A stretch of DNA of 64,000 nucleotides from Yersinia entomophaga (GCF_001656035.1 NZ_CP010029.1:1268885-1332884); one strand, 5' to 3'. Counted from the stretch's first letter, positions 8,693 through 18,426 are shown. Notes: generated by a model from the letters alone, not told the origin. Numbers and translations are program-made.

Positions 8693-9715
8693 ATGAGCGA
8701 ACAACTTGAAAACCTGCTAGGTGAAGCAAATTCCTTTGTTGAGGTGCTTGAGCAAGTCTCGGGATTGGCCAAATTGAATAAACCCGTACTGGTGATTGGC
8801 GAACGCGGAACGGGTAAGGAATTGATTGCTCACCGTTTGCATTATCTGTCGAATCGTTGGCAGGGGCCGTTTATCTCGCTGAACTGTGCGGCGCTGAATG
8901 AAAATCTGCTGGATTCCGAGCTGTTTGGTCATGAAGCCGGTGCCTTTACCGGCGCGCAAAAGCGCCATTTAGGTCGATTTGAACGCGCCGATGGGGGAAC
9001 GCTGTTTCTCGATGAACTCGCTACCGCCCCAATGCTGGTACAGGAAAAACTGCTGCGAGTCATTGAATATGGCCATTTGGAGAGAGTCGGCGGTAGCCAG
9101 CCGTTACAGGTTGACGTGCGTTTAGTTTGCGCCACCAATGATAATTTACCCGCTCTGGCCGCCGCAGGAAAGTTTCGGGCGGATTTACTGGATCGTCTGG
9201 CTTTCGACGTGGTGCAACTGCCGCCGCTACGCCAGAGACAGCAAGATATCATGCTGCTGGCGGAGCATTTCGCTATCCAAATGTGCCGCGAACTTGGGCT
9301 GCAATTATTCCCCGGTTTTACTCTACAGGCCAAAAGCCAGCTGCTGGGTTATCATTGGCCGGGAAACGTGCGAGAGCTGAAAAATGTGGTGGAGCGCTCG
9401 GTTTATCGCCACGGCGATAGCCCGGATCTGCTAGACACTATAATTATCAACCCGTTTGCTGCCCATCAGAATACCCAACCCCACCTTCCAACGGAAACGG
9501 CTTCCCTGCCCGCGCTCCCCGTTGACCTCAAAGCCTGGCTACAAAACGGCGAGAAACAGTTAATTATGCAAGCGCTGGAGCAGGCGCGTTTCAATCAGAG
9601 GAAGGCGGCGGATTTATTAGGGCTGACCTATCATCAGTTACGGGGAATGCTGAAAAAACACTCGATATTGCAAGCCGCCACAGATGAGAATAACGAAGAA
9701 TCGGCGAATGACTAG
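8693..9715 (+). CDS. pspF: psp operon activator PspF
   Basis: Sigma-54-dependent AAA+ enhancer-binding protein that activates pspA and is held off by PspA. The 340-residue protein lacks a receiver domain, as usual. Walker A GERGTGKE is at residues 36-43, GAFTGA at 83-88 (contacts sigma-54), Walker B GGTLFLDELA follows, and a Fis-type helix-turn-helix ends the protein (NQRKAADLLGLTYHQLRGML). The C-terminal extension (about 15 acidic residues) is longer than in E. coli. Divergent from pspA. Confidence 0.97.
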   Translation: MSEQLENLLGEANSFVEVLEQVSGLAKLNKPVLVIGERGTGKELIAHRLHYLSNRWQGPFISLNCAALNENLLDSELFGHEAGAFTGAQKRHLGRFERADGGTLFLDELATAPMLVQEKLLRVIEYGHLERVGGSQPLQVDVRLVCATNDNLPALAAAGKFRADLLDRLAFDVVQLPPLRQRQQDIMLLAEHFAIQMCRELGLQLFPGFTLQAKSQLLGYHWPGNVRELKNVVERSVYRHGDSPDLLDTIIINPFAAHQNTQPHLPTETASLPALPVDLKAWLQNGEKQLIMQALEQARFNQRKAADLLGLTYHQLRGMLKKHSILQAATDENNEESAND

Positions 9716-9843
9716 CTAGCGACCATAATTTTTCGCTTATTTATTTTCGCTTATTTATATCAGGCAGAATGATATAAAACAGGGCTAATGACGTGGAAAT
9801 CCGAGGCATAAAAGATGCGAATAAGCTGAAAAGTTAATCGCAA

Positions 9844-9954
9844 GTAAAAAAAAAAGCCAGCACCCGAGCTGGCTTAAAAAACACTGGAAGCAATGTGAGC
9901 AATGTCGTGCCTTTCTATCAGAAGCTCCCTACTGGCGGCCTCTTCCTGAAGTGC
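9844..9954 (-). ncRNA. ryhB: RyhB-type iron-starvation small RNA
   Basis: Reading the minus strand from about 9954: a 5' part GCACTTCAGGAAGA similar to the E. coli RyhB start, then the diagnostic core GCACGACATTGCTCACATTG continuing CTTCCAGT (9883-9910), then a terminator stem AAGCCAGC / GCTGGCTT (9854-9861 and 9868-9875) and a run of ten T. Core and terminator match E. coli RyhB essentially base for base; the middle differs. RyhB is an Hfq-dependent RNA that represses iron-using proteins such as SodB when Fur is inactive. A -10 TATCAT (9961-9966, minus strand) and -35 TTTACA (9985-9990) lie within and next to a Fur box. It sits between pspF and the ureohydrolase gene. Some relatives have two RyhB copies; this may be either. 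Confidence 0.93.
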
Positions 9955-9959
9955 GAAAC

Positions 9960-9978
9960 AATGATAATGGTTATCACT
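9960..9978. promoter_or_regulatory. Fur box over the ryhB promoter
   Basis: Perfect inverted repeat TGATAA-TGG-TTATCA (9962-9976) within a 19-bp Fur-like site covering the -10 region of the RyhB-type RNA. Repression by Fe-Fur when iron is plentiful is the expected logic. Confidence 0.85.
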
Positions 9979-10145
9979 AGCACTTGTAAATACTTTTGTT
10001 GAGAATTTTTCTCATTTCCACAACGATATTGTGGCTCTTCAATTATCCTCTTCACGTTATGTTTTAACCTAATCCGATACCCCTATTCTCTGTCTGGAAT
10101 CCTGTCTGCTTCAAGGTAACGGCCGAAATGGATTAACACTCAAAT

Positions 10146-11174
10146 TTATCGATCGTTATTCTGCCTAAGCGTAGCCAGACACAGTAACGTGAATAGAATC
10201 TGCGCCCCAAGATTCGCCGTATTACTGGTAGGATCATACTGCGGCGCGACCTCAACGATATCTCCACCAACCATGTTGACGCCGGCCAACCCTCTTAACA
10301 TGCCAAATAATTCTCGCGGCAGTAACCCATTGACCTCCGGCGTTCCGGTGCCCGGAGCAAAACTGGGATCGAGAGAATCAATATCTACGCTAATATAAAC
10401 CGGCCCAGTCCCTACAACGGTTTTCACTTGCTCAACGATAGAGTGAACGCCACGCTCAAAAACGGCTTCCGCATGGATCACTGTCATGCCTGAATCGCGA
10501 GAGAACTCCCAAAAATACTCATCCGGGCCACGAATTCCAACTTGCACCGTGCGGCAAGGATCTATCACACCGTCTAATACCGCCTGACGAAACAGCGAAC
10601 CGTGATGCTGATTGCCGTAAAAAAGACCGGCGGTATCACAATGAGCGTCAAAATGAATCACACCAACCGGCCGCTCTGCCCCCAAAGCCCGCAAAATTGG
10701 CAGCGTCATGGAATGATCGCCTCCCACTGACAGTGGCAAAATGCCTGACGCTTTCAGGCGAGATAGCGTATTTTGTATATCCAAATGGGCTTGCGTGAGG
10801 TCAAAACGGTTGCTAAACACCACGTCGCCCAGATCGGCGGCGCTAAGTAACCGAGCTGGCGCAAGATTCAGCACATGATCGTAAGGCCCGATACGTTCCG
10901 CAACGCGCAGCGCTTTAGGGCCAAAACGCGCACCAGCGCGATGCGTCACGCCGAGATCCATGGGAACGCCCAAAATTCCAACGTCGGTTCCCTGCCATTG
11001 ATCCGGCGAACGGAACGGTAAATCGAGAAAAGTGGAAATATGGTCAAACGCCCATGTAGCCTGCGCCTTAGCATCAGGGAAGAAGGTTTCTGCCACCTGA
11101 CGATAATTTTCATCATGAATGGTAAAAGCGTCTTTTCCCGCATACTTCGCCCGCAATTTATTGAGTGAGTTCAT
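10146..11174 (-). CDS. Ureohydrolase (agmatinase/guanidinobutyrase-like)
   Basis: Dinuclear-metal hydrolase of the arginase/agmatinase family that removes urea from a guanidino compound. The 342-residue protein has all metal-ligand motifs: GGDHS (His154), FDAHCD (Asp176, His178, Asp180) and DIDSLDP (Asp264, Asp266). The N-terminal extension and overall pattern resemble agmatinase, guanidinobutyrase and guanidinopropionase; the substrate cannot be told from these motifs. It follows the alpha-oxoamine synthase gene by only 2 nt, so the two are one operon and likely one pathway. No speA-type decarboxylase is adjacent. No terminator is evident after it before the ryhB promoter region. Confidence 0.9.
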   Translation of the reverse strand: MNSLNKLRAKYAGKDAFTIHDENYRQVAETFFPDAKAQATWAFDHISTFLDLPFRSPDQWQGTDVGILGVPMDLGVTHRAGARFGPKALRVAERIGPYDHVLNLAPARLLSAADLGDVVFSNRFDLTQAHLDIQNTLSRLKASGILPLSVGGDHSMTLPILRALGAERPVGVIHFDAHCDTAGLFYGNQHHGSLFRQAVLDGVIDPCRTVQVGIRGPDEYFWEFSRDSGMTVIHAEAVFERGVHSIVEQVKTVVGTGPVYISVDIDSLDPSFAPGTGTPEVNGLLPRELFGMLRGLAGVNMVGGDIVEVAPQYDPTSNTANLGAQILFTLLCLATLRQNNDR

Positions 11175-11176
11175 AT

Positions 11177-12451
11177 TTAACCGGCCTCCTGTTTCACAGC
11201 GTCCGAGCAGGAATAAAACTCGAAGCGATTTGCGGATTCTGCCAGCACTGCCAGTAAATGCTGTACCTGATCGGGATTATTGGCCGCGGTGAGCTGCACG
11301 CGGAAACCGACTTCTTTTTTGGGTACCAGCGGATATAGCGCCAGCGTGACATAAACTCCGCGCTCAAACAGATAACTGCCTAACGCCATAATTTGCCGTG
11401 GATCTTTCAGCGGTATTTCCATGATAGGTAATTCAGAATTATTCAATGTAAAAATATCAAGATCGGCTAACCCTTTGAGCAATTGTCGACACATTTGATG
11501 CAGATCGCGACGTAATTCCTCTCCTTTTTGGGCGTTAACCGCTAAACCACTCAGTGTTGTGGCCAGCGAAGCTACCGGGGATGGCCCCGAATACAGATAA
11601 GGCGACGCGGCAACTTTAATCATTTCCTTCAATACCGTCGGCAGCGCCATAAAAGCCAACAATGATGAATAGGATTTGGATAAACCCGCCACCAGCAGAA
11701 TATTGTCGTAGCTCAACCCACAGTGGCGAACGATACCGTTCCCTTTATACCCCCACGGCATTTCTCCATCGGGATTTTCACCTATCAAACCAAAACCGTG
11801 GGCGTCATCCACATAAAGGATGACGTTCCAGCGCCGGGCTATCTCGGCAAAACGCGCTAAATCCGGCAGATTGCCGGTCATGCTATTCACCCCGTCCATG
11901 CAAATTAAGCGCGGCGGCACGGGGCTACTAGCTAATAATCGTTCTAATTCATCGGCATCGTTATGTTTAAAGCGAATCAGCGTAGCACCTTGCCCCTGCG
12001 CCACTTTACAACCGTCGTAAATGGTTTTATGGGCCCGACTGTCCAGATAAATTGCGCCAGTACCGCTGAGGAAAGGAATCACTGAAAGATGGATATGAGT
12101 GATAGTCGGAAAGGCCAATATATCCGGCGCTTGGGTCAAGGCCGCTAACTCGCGCTCTATATCCCTATAAGGCGTGGGTGTACCAAGCATTCTCGACCAG
12201 CTCGGATGAGTACCCCATTGACGCACCAGAGGTAATATTGACGCCTGAACCTGCGGATTTAGATCCAAACCCAGATAGTTACAGGAGGCAAAATCAATCA
12301 GTTCACGTTCGCCAATCACTATCTTGCGTCCGTCAATACCCTCAATAACGGCATCAACCATAGGGTGAGCGGGAGGTGTAAGTGGAGAATGAGCGAAATG
12401 TGTGTCCAACCATTTCGCCATCCAGGATGGGACGGTTTGCTGATTCATCAT
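11177..12451 (-). CDS. PLP-dependent alpha-oxoamine synthase-like enzyme
   Basis: Fold-type I PLP enzyme of the alpha-oxoamine synthase group (BioF, Kbl, HemA, CqsA and the C-terminal domain of SxtA), which condense an acyl thioester with an amino acid and lose CO2. The 424-residue protein shows the PLP lysine in AGLSKSYSS (Lys259), the cofactor Asp/His in YVDDAHGFG (Asp216, His218) and RAHKTIYDG (His141). Blocks such as FASCNYLGLDL, THPSWSRMLG and CMDGVNSMTGNLPDL remind me of the SxtA-type group rather than BioF, but this is from memory. Tandem ATG codons (12451, 12448) follow AGGAAT. It is the first gene of an operon with the ureohydrolase. Both amino acid and acyl donor are unknown; arginine is an attractive guess given its partner. 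Confidence 0.85.
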   Translation of the reverse strand: MMNQQTVPSWMAKWLDTHFAHSPLTPPAHPMVDAVIEGIDGRKIVIGERELIDFASCNYLGLDLNPQVQASILPLVRQWGTHPSWSRMLGTPTPYRDIERELAALTQAPDILAFPTITHIHLSVIPFLSGTGAIYLDSRAHKTIYDGCKVAQGQGATLIRFKHNDADELERLLASSPVPPRLICMDGVNSMTGNLPDLARFAEIARRWNVILYVDDAHGFGLIGENPDGEMPWGYKGNGIVRHCGLSYDNILLVAGLSKSYSSLLAFMALPTVLKEMIKVAASPYLYSGPSPVASLATTLSGLAVNAQKGEELRRDLHQMCRQLLKGLADLDIFTLNNSELPIMEIPLKDPRQIMALGSYLFERGVYVTLALYPLVPKKEVGFRVQLTAANNPDQVQHLLAVLAESANRFEFYSCSDAVKQEAG

Positions 12452-12583
12452 TAATTCCTATAGTGATGCGTTCAGAATTATTCACCTTGATACGATGAGA
12501 GTGCCCACTAGTATTGTGATAACCAAAAACTATAGGAAAGGACGGTAAAAGCAGCAATTGCTCAATTATCGTGCAACGTAAAG

Positions 12584-12778
12584 CTAGAATGACACAATGA
12601 GTAATGGGGTTATAATTGCTGTTATTTCCCCCCAATCGGTATAAACACAAGAGCCGCGAACGATGGCACGATTTGCGATCGAGCTGTAGCCGCCTCTGGT
12701 CACTGCGGCCCCACGTCTAGAATGAATCACCATGCCATCCTGAATGTTAGAATGCGCACCGATCTGATCTGAGGTCAC
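12584..12778 (-). pseudogene. Remnant of a gamma-carbonic anhydrase-like protein
   Basis: A 64-codon open stretch whose first about 45 residues (IGAHSNIQDGMVIHSRR, then GGYSSIANRAIVRGSC) are a left-handed beta-helix fragment of the gamma-carbonic anhydrase / hexapeptide-repeat family. Intact relatives, as I recall them, have His at the positions that here read Asn and Arg (IAHRAIVHG). After about residue 46 the similarity stops. Both the N-terminal part and the rest of the protein are missing. It lies 15 bp downstream of folE2 in the same direction, so it was probably the second gene of the Zur-controlled transcript. Confidence 0.65.
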
Positions 12779-12793
12779 TGGCCGAAAGGATTT

Positions 12794-13723
12794 TTACGCC
12801 GCATGATTAATACCCTCGCTACTGATAACGGCGACGGCGTTGTGGGCATGCAGGCTTTCCTGATGCTCCACCCTAACTGAAAATGCCGAATAGCGGCATT
12901 GCTTACGCAGCATGGCGTACAAACGGCGCGCCGCGTCCTCGCAGAACATCAGATTTTGTCCATTAGCCAATGCAAACGCCTGCTCATCCTGACGTTTCAC
13001 TAAAGTTTGTACCGGTGTTCCCAGCGTATTTTCAATTTGGTTAATTAATTCCAGTACCGGAAAATTCATCTCAGTGGATTTAAGTGACACCGTCACTCTT
13101 GCCCAGCTGCGTTGACTGTGCGGCGTTGCTGGCATTCCCTGCGTTCCAAGCCAATCCAGCACCTGTTGCTGGGTCAGATTTTCCTGCTGTTCAAAATCCA
13201 GTTGAAACTGCTGCTGAGCAGACTGAATACTCAACGCTACCGAGCTGGGACAAGTGGAAGAATAAGGTACGGACAGAGATAGCCGGAGCCGGAGCTGAAG
13301 CTGTTGTTCGAGCTGGGCGTCAATCGTCAGTGGGTAGGCCTTCCAGCCTCTTTGCGGGGATAACATCGCCGGTCGCGAGATAAAAATATCGCTGGCAATA
13401 TGCAGGCTAGCGCTGGCGGCTAGATCGGGTTGAGAAGCTAAAAATGCGGCTAACGTGGTGTGAATGCGCTGGGGCGTTAATTCCCCTTGAGTCAATTCAT
13501 CTAATGCCAAGTATATACGGGACATATGAATTCCCTTGCTCTGCCCTTTAGCTTTGACACCAATCCCGGCATTCACTTTTGCAGATAGCGGCCTGCCAAC
13601 GATGTCTAACGGTAACGCAATGCCTTCCATGCCGACCCAATCCAGCTCCGTATTGCCAAAATCAATGTATGAAGATTGTACATCTGGTAACGCCGTTAGC
13701 GATTGATTCGCAGCTATTTTCAT
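12794..13723 (-). CDS. folE2: GTP cyclohydrolase IB (zinc-independent)
   Basis: First enzyme of folate synthesis, GTP to dihydroneopterin triphosphate; the IB type (COG1469) does not need zinc and commonly replaces FolE in zinc starvation. Start at ATG 13723 gives 309 residues with GAGGAC upstream; an upstream in-frame start would run into the operator. Family blocks seen: DWVGMEGIALPL, KGIHMSRIYLALDEL, GWKAYPL, YSSTCPSS, ATPHSQRS, GTPVQTLVKRQDEQAF, NGQNLMFCEDAARRLY. The usual STCPCS reads STCPSS here, so the second Cys of that motif is Ser while the first is kept. A Zur-type palindrome lies about 50 bp upstream. Divergent from sapA. Confidence 0.93.
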   Translation of the reverse strand: MKIAANQSLTALPDVQSSYIDFGNTELDWVGMEGIALPLDIVGRPLSAKVNAGIGVKAKGQSKGIHMSRIYLALDELTQGELTPQRIHTTLAAFLASQPDLAASASLHIASDIFISRPAMLSPQRGWKAYPLTIDAQLEQQLQLRLRLSLSVPYSSTCPSSVALSIQSAQQQFQLDFEQQENLTQQQVLDWLGTQGMPATPHSQRSWARVTVSLKSTEMNFPVLELINQIENTLGTPVQTLVKRQDEQAFALANGQNLMFCEDAARRLYAMLRKQCRYSAFSVRVEHQESLHAHNAVAVISSEGINHAA

Positions 13724-13768
13724 GTCGTCCTCTATGTGTGCTTTATTAATATCAAATAAAGGTAACAT

Positions 13769-13792
13769 GCAATTGTTATAGTATAACATATC
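13769..13792. promoter_or_regulatory. Zur operator upstream of folE2
   Basis: Perfect inverted repeat TGTTATA-G-TATAACA (13774-13788) with flanks that also fit the enterobacterial Zur consensus (two TGTTATA/TATAACA halves about one base). It is 51 bp upstream of the folE2 ATG and 155 bp from sapA. Zur with bound zinc would repress folE2. Confidence 0.9.
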
Positions 13793-13942
13793 GAAGTTGC
13801 GTTTTTTTGCTCTCTTTCGGCGCTTTTGCGCATAATTACAGCAATATCCCTGAGATCAGTGAGTTGTTTTGCTCAATGGATTGGGGGGATAACCAGTTTA
13901 CGGTACACTAAGTCTATTGCTTACTTACAGTTGAAGCGTTTT

Positions 13943-15595
13943 ATGCGTGGTTTACTCATTTGGCTGCTGTCGCTTGGCTGTCTAGCGACACCAGCGCTGG
14001 CACAAACTCAGCCAGCCCCCCAAGCGATTCAACCGCCGCCGGATATCCGCCAGCGGGGTTTCGTCTATTGCGTCAGTGGCGTGTTGAATACTTTCAACCC
14101 ACAGATGGCCAGCGGTGGCTTAACCATCGATACGTTAGCGGCACAGCTTTACGATCGCCTGCTAGACGTTGACCCTTATACCTATCGTTTGGTGCCGGAG
14201 CTTGCTGATAGCTGGCAAGTACTGGACAACGGTGCTACTTACCGTTTCCATTTGCGTAAAGATGTGCCTTTCCAAACCACCGAGTGGTTTAAGCCGACGC
14301 GCATGATGAACGCCGACGACGTTGTCTTTAGCTTCCAACGGGTATTTGACCAAAACCATCCGTACCACAACGTTAACGGCGGGGATTATCCCTACTTTGA
14401 TAGCCTGCAATTTGCCGACGCAGTACAGAGCGTGAAAAAACTGGATGATTACACGGTAGAATTCCGCCTAAAAGCGCCAGATGCCTCTTTCCTGTGGCAT
14501 TTAGCCACCCATTACGCGCCGGTGCTTTCCGCTGAATACGGCGATATGCTGGCTGCCAAAGGCAAAAAAGAGCAGATTGACCGCGAACCCTTAGGTACCG
14601 GACCATTTATGCTCAATGAGTATCGTTCTGGTCAATATATTCGGCTTTCTCGAAACAGTAATTATTGGAAGGGCTTGCCGCGTATGCCGCAGGTCATTAT
14701 CGATCTGGGCGCTGGTGGCACCGGTCGCTTGTCTAAATTACTGACCGGCGAATGTGACGTACTGGCCTATCCGGCGGCCAGTCAGTTGTCCATTTTGCGA
14801 GATGACCCGCGTTTACGCCTGACACTGCGACCGGGCATGAATATCGCCTATTTGGCATTTAATACCCGTAAACCGCCGTTGAACGATGAACGCGTTCGTC
14901 AGGCCGTCGCTTTGTCGATTAATAATCAACGGCTGATGCAGTCGATTTATTACGGCACCGCAGAAACCGCCGCATCGATTCTGCCGCGCGCCTCCTGGGC
15001 TTACGATAACCACGCGCAGGTAACCGAATACAATCCCGGCAAAGCCAGAGAAATACTGAAAGAGTTGGGGATCAAACAGTTACAGCTGAATCTGTGGGTG
15101 CCAACTGCTTCGCAGTCTTATAATCCCAGCCCGTTAAAAACCGCCGAACTGATACAGGCGGATTTGGCGCAGGTTGGCATTACTGTGAATATCGTGCCGG
15201 TGGAGGGACGTTTTCAGGAAGCGCGGTTGATGGAAATGAACCATGACCTCACGCTCACCGGGTGGTCAACGGACAGTAATGATCCCGACAGTTTCTTCCG
15301 CCCGTTATTAAGCTGCGCTGCAATACGCTCGCAAACCAACTATGCTCACTGGTGTGACCCAGCTTTCGATGAATTACTGCAAAAAGCTCTGCGATCGCAG
15401 CAGATATCGGAACGCATTGACTATTACCAACAGGCGCAGCGCATTTTGGAGCAACAGTTGCCACTGCTGCCTCTGGCTTCCTCCTTGCGGCTACAGGCGT
15501 ATCGTTACGACATCAAAGGTCTGGTGCTCAGTCCCTTTGGCAATGCGTCCTTTGCCGGGGTGTTCCGCGAAAGTGACGAGGGTAAAAAACCATGA
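13943..15595 (+). CDS. sapA: Peptide-binding protein SapA
   Basis: Periplasmic solute-binding protein (SBP family 5, DppA/OppA-like) of the SapABCDF importer linked to resistance to cationic peptides. Start at ATG 13943 gives 550 residues (547 in E. coli) and a classical signal peptide [23 protein letters not shown]5 features include RGFVYCVSG near the mature N-terminus, and [19 protein letters not shown]. The sapB ATG overlaps its stop by 4 nt, starting a tightly packed operon of five genes. Confidence 0.96.
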   Translation: MRGLLIWLLSLGCLATPALAQTQPAPQAIQPPPDIRQRGFVYCVSGVLNTFNPQMASGGLTIDTLAAQLYDRLLDVDPYTYRLVPELADSWQVLDNGATYRFHLRKDVPFQTTEWFKPTRMMNADDVVFSFQRVFDQNHPYHNVNGGDYPYFDSLQFADAVQSVKKLDDYTVEFRLKAPDASFLWHLATHYAPVLSAEYGDMLAAKGKKEQIDREPLGTGPFMLNEYRSGQYIRLSRNSNYWKGLPRMPQVIIDLGAGGTGRLSKLLTGECDVLAYPAASQLSILRDDPRLRLTLRPGMNIAYLAFNTRKPPLNDERVRQAVALSINNQRLMQSIYYGTAETAASILPRASWAYDNHAQVTEYNPGKAREILKELGIKQLQLNLWVPTASQSYNPSPLKTAELIQADLAQVGITVNIVPVEGRFQEARLMEMNHDLTLTGWSTDSNDPDSFFRPLLSCAAIRSQTNYAHWCDPAFDELLQKALRSQQISERIDYYQQAQRILEQQLPLLPLASSLRLQAYRYDIKGLVLSPFGNASFAGVFRESDEGKKP

Positions 15596-16557
15596 TTATC
15601 TTTACCTTACGTCGCCTGTTGTTATTAGTTATCACGCTAATCATGCTGTCGCTGGTGAGTTTTAGTCTGAGCTATTTTACGCCCCACGGCCCATTGAGCG
15701 GCGCTTCCCTGTTCGATGCCTACCGTTTTTATTTGCATAGCCTGATGCAATGGGATTTTGGCGTTTCCAGCATTAACGGCCAGCCGATTAGCGAACAGCT
15801 GCGGGAAGCTTTTCCCGCCACGATGGAACTCTGCGTATTAGCATTCAGCCTCGCGCTATTCATCGGTATTCCTTTGGGTATTATTGCCGGTGTAATGCGA
15901 GGAAAATGGCCGGATGTCGCTATCAGTTCTCTGGCACTGATCGGTTTTTCCATCCCCGTATTCTGGCTGGCGCTGCTGCTGATGCTTTTTTTCTCTCTGC
16001 ATCTGGGCTGGCTGCCGGTCTCCGGGCGTTTCGATCTGTTATATCAGGTCAAACCCGTGACTGGGCTGGCACTGGTAGATGCCTGGCTATCCAATTCCCC
16101 TTATCGCAAGGAAATGATATATAGCGCCTTGCAGCATATGATCCTGCCGATAACCGCGCTGGCCGTGGCGCCAACCACGGAAGTCATTCGTTTGATGCGC
16201 ATCAGTACCGATGATGTGATAGGGCAAAATTATATCAAAGCCGCTGCGACCCGCGGGCTGTCGCGGCTGACCATTATTCGTCGTCATGTGCTGCACAACG
16301 CCCTGCCGCCGATTATTCCCAAATTGGGCTTGCAGTTCTCCACCATGTTGACGCTGGCTATGATTACCGAAGTGGTATTCAGCTGGCCGGGGCTGGGACG
16401 CTGGTTGATTAACGCCATCCGTCAGCAAGATTATGCGGCGATTTCTGCTGGCGTAATGGTGGTGGGAACGTTGGTGATCGTGATTAACGTGTTGTCGGAT
16501 ATTTTGGGGGCGATGATGAGCCCGTTAAAGCATAAGGAATGGTATGCCCTTCGATAA
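15592..16557 (+). CDS. sapB: ABC permease SapB
   Basis: Inner-membrane permease of the Sap importer, DppB/OppB family, 321 residues as in E. coli. About six transmembrane helices; the EAA loop is visible around residues 212-230 ([19 protein letters not shown]). Overlaps sapA by 4 nt and sapC by 14 nt, consistent with coupled translation. In E. coli the SapBCDF parts are also reported as a putrescine exporter. Confidence 0.96.
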   Translation: MIIFTLRRLLLLVITLIMLSLVSFSLSYFTPHGPLSGASLFDAYRFYLHSLMQWDFGVSSINGQPISEQLREAFPATMELCVLAFSLALFIGIPLGIIAGVMRGKWPDVAISSLALIGFSIPVFWLALLLMLFFSLHLGWLPVSGRFDLLYQVKPVTGLALVDAWLSNSPYRKEMIYSALQHMILPITALAVAPTTEVIRLMRISTDDVIGQNYIKAAATRGLSRLTIIRRHVLHNALPPIIPKLGLQFSTMLTLAMITEVVFSWPGLGRWLINAIRQQDYAAISAGVMVVGTLVIVINVLSDILGAMMSPLKHKEWYALR

Positions 16558-17434
16558 TGTCTACCGCGAAAAGAAAATGCCTAGCCCCCTGCTGTATACC
16601 TGGCGCATTTTCTACGCCGACACTTTGGCAATGACCGGATTTTATGGGGTTATTGCCCTGATTTTGCTGTGCCTGTTTGGCAATATGCTGGCACCCTATG
16701 CTTTGGATCAGCAATTTCTCGGCTATCAATTGCTACCGCCGTCCTGGTCTCGCTACGGGAATGTTTCCTTCTTCCTCGGCACCGACGATCTCGGCCGCGA
16801 TATTCTTAGCCGTTTATTGACCGGCGCAGCCTCCACCTATGGTTCAGCGCTGCTAGTGACCGTTGCCGCCGCCCTGTGCGGCGTGGTGTTAGGCGTGCTG
16901 GCGGGCGTCACTCACGGTTTTCGCTCCGCGATTTTGAATCATATATTAGATACCCTGCTTTCTATTCCGTCTCTACTGCTGGCGATCATTGTGGTGGCCT
17001 TCGTTGGCCCAAGCCTGCAACACGCCATGTTTGCGGTCTGGTTAGCATTGCTGCCGAGAATGGTTAGAACGATTTACAGCGCAGTTCATGATGAGCTGGA
17101 TAAAGAATACGTGGTTGCGGCGCGGCTGGACGGCGCTTCAACGCCTTATATTTTGCTGTATGCCATTTTCCCCAATATTGCCGCCGTGCTGGTGACCGAG
17201 TTTACCCGCGCCCTCTCGATGGCGATTCTGGATATTGCCGCTCTGGGCTTTTTGGATCTCGGCGCGCAGTTACCTTCGCCAGAATGGGGCGCCATGCTGG
17301 GGGATTCGCTGGATTTGGTCTACGTTGCACCTTGGACCGTGATGTTACCGGGCGCGGCGATTTTGGTGAGTGTGCTATTGGTTAACCTGTTAGGTGACGG
17401 TATGCGCCGGGCGATTATCGAGGGAGTGGAATAA
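16544..17434 (+). CDS. sapC: ABC permease SapC
   Basis: Second inner-membrane permease, DppC/OppC family, 296 residues as in E. coli. It has an N-terminal cytoplasmic lead, about six helices, and the EAA loop in [19 protein letters not shown]. The start overlaps sapB and the stop overlaps the sapD ATG by 1 nt. Confidence 0.96.
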   Translation: MPFDNVYREKKMPSPLLYTWRIFYADTLAMTGFYGVIALILLCLFGNMLAPYALDQQFLGYQLLPPSWSRYGNVSFFLGTDDLGRDILSRLLTGAASTYGSALLVTVAAALCGVVLGVLAGVTHGFRSAILNHILDTLLSIPSLLLAIIVVAFVGPSLQHAMFAVWLALLPRMVRTIYSAVHDELDKEYVVAARLDGASTPYILLYAIFPNIAAVLVTEFTRALSMAILDIAALGFLDLGAQLPSPEWGAMLGDSLDLVYVAPWTVMLPGAAILVSVLLVNLLGDGMRRAIIEGVE

Positions 17435-18426
17435 TGCCGTTACTGGATATCCGCAATCTCACTATTGAATTTATGACCGCCGAAGGGCCGGTAAAAGCCG
17501 TCGATCGCGTCAGCATGACCTTGACAGAAGGCGAAGTTCGCGGCTTAGTCGGCGAATCAGGATCGGGAAAAAGCTTGATTGCCAAAGCAATTTGCGGCGT
17601 GAGCAAAGATAATTGGCGAATCACCGCCGACCGCTTCCGCTTTGATGATATCGACTTGCTCCAGCTCAGCCCACACCAACGGCGTAAGGTGATCGGCCAT
17701 AATATTTCGATGATTTTTCAAGAACCACAGTCCTGCCTGGATCCTTCGGAAAATATCGGTAAGCAGCTCATTCAGGCCATTCCGGGTTGGACCTATAAAG
17801 GCCGCTGGTGGCAACGATTTCATTGGCGTAAACGCCGGGCTATCGAGCTGTTACACCGCGTCGGAATTAAAGATCACAAAGACATTATGCGCAGTTATCC
17901 CTACGAATTAACCGAAGGGGAATGCCAAAAAGTGATGATTTCTATTGCGCTGGCCAATCAGCCACGGTTATTGATTGCCGATGAGCCGACCAACGCCATG
18001 GAACCCACTACGCAGGCGCAGATTTTCCGATTGCTGGCACGATTGAATCAGAATAACAACACGACCATTTTGCTGATCAGTCATGATTTACAAATGATGA
18101 GTAAATGGGCAAACCGGGTAAACGTACTTTACTGTGGGCAAACGGTGGAAAGTGCAGTCTGCGAAGAATTACTGGCCGCCCCGCACCATCCTTATACTCA
18201 GGCGCTGATCCGCGCCATGCCGGATTTTGGCCGCTCTTTGCCCCATAAAAGCCGTTTGAATACCTTGCCCGGCGCGATTCCCTCGCTGGAACATCTGCCT
18301 ATCGGCTGCCGCTTGGGGCCGCGTTGCCCTTACGCGCAAAAAACCTGTATTGAAACCCCGCGTCTGCGGATGGCAAAAACTCACGCCTATGCCTGCCACT
18401 TCCCACTGAATCTGGAGGAACCGTGA
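17434..18426 (+). CDS. sapD: ABC ATPase SapD
   Basis: ATP-binding subunit, 330 residues as in E. coli. Walker A GESGSGKS is at residues 40-47, the signature is the SapD-typical LTEGECQK rather than LSGGQ, and Walker [13 protein letters not shown] follows. The C-terminal oligopeptide-transport extension with Cys residues ([15 protein letters not shown]) is present. SapD ATPase also supports the Trk potassium system in E. coli. Confidence 0.96.
   Translation: MPLLDIRNLTIEFMTAEGPVKAVDRVSMTLTEGEVRGLVGESGSGKSLIAKAICGVSKDNWRITADRFRFDDIDLLQLSPHQRRKVIGHNISMIFQEPQSCLDPSENIGKQLIQAIPGWTYKGRWWQRFHWRKRRAIELLHRVGIKDHKDIMRSYPYELTEGECQKVMISIALANQPRLLIADEPTNAMEPTTQAQIFRLLARLNQNNNTTILLISHDLQMMSKWANRVNVLYCGQTVESAVCEELLAAPHHPYTQALIRAMPDFGRSLPHKSRLNTLPGAIPSLEHLPIGCRLGPRCPYAQKTCIETPRLRMAKTHAYACHFPLNLEEP

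Noticed and set aside
12354..12650. 98-codon minus-strand frame upstream of the alpha-oxoamine synthase
   Set aside because: Overlaps the synthase start in another frame and has no family resemblance; the region is better explained as leader plus carbonic anhydrase remnant.
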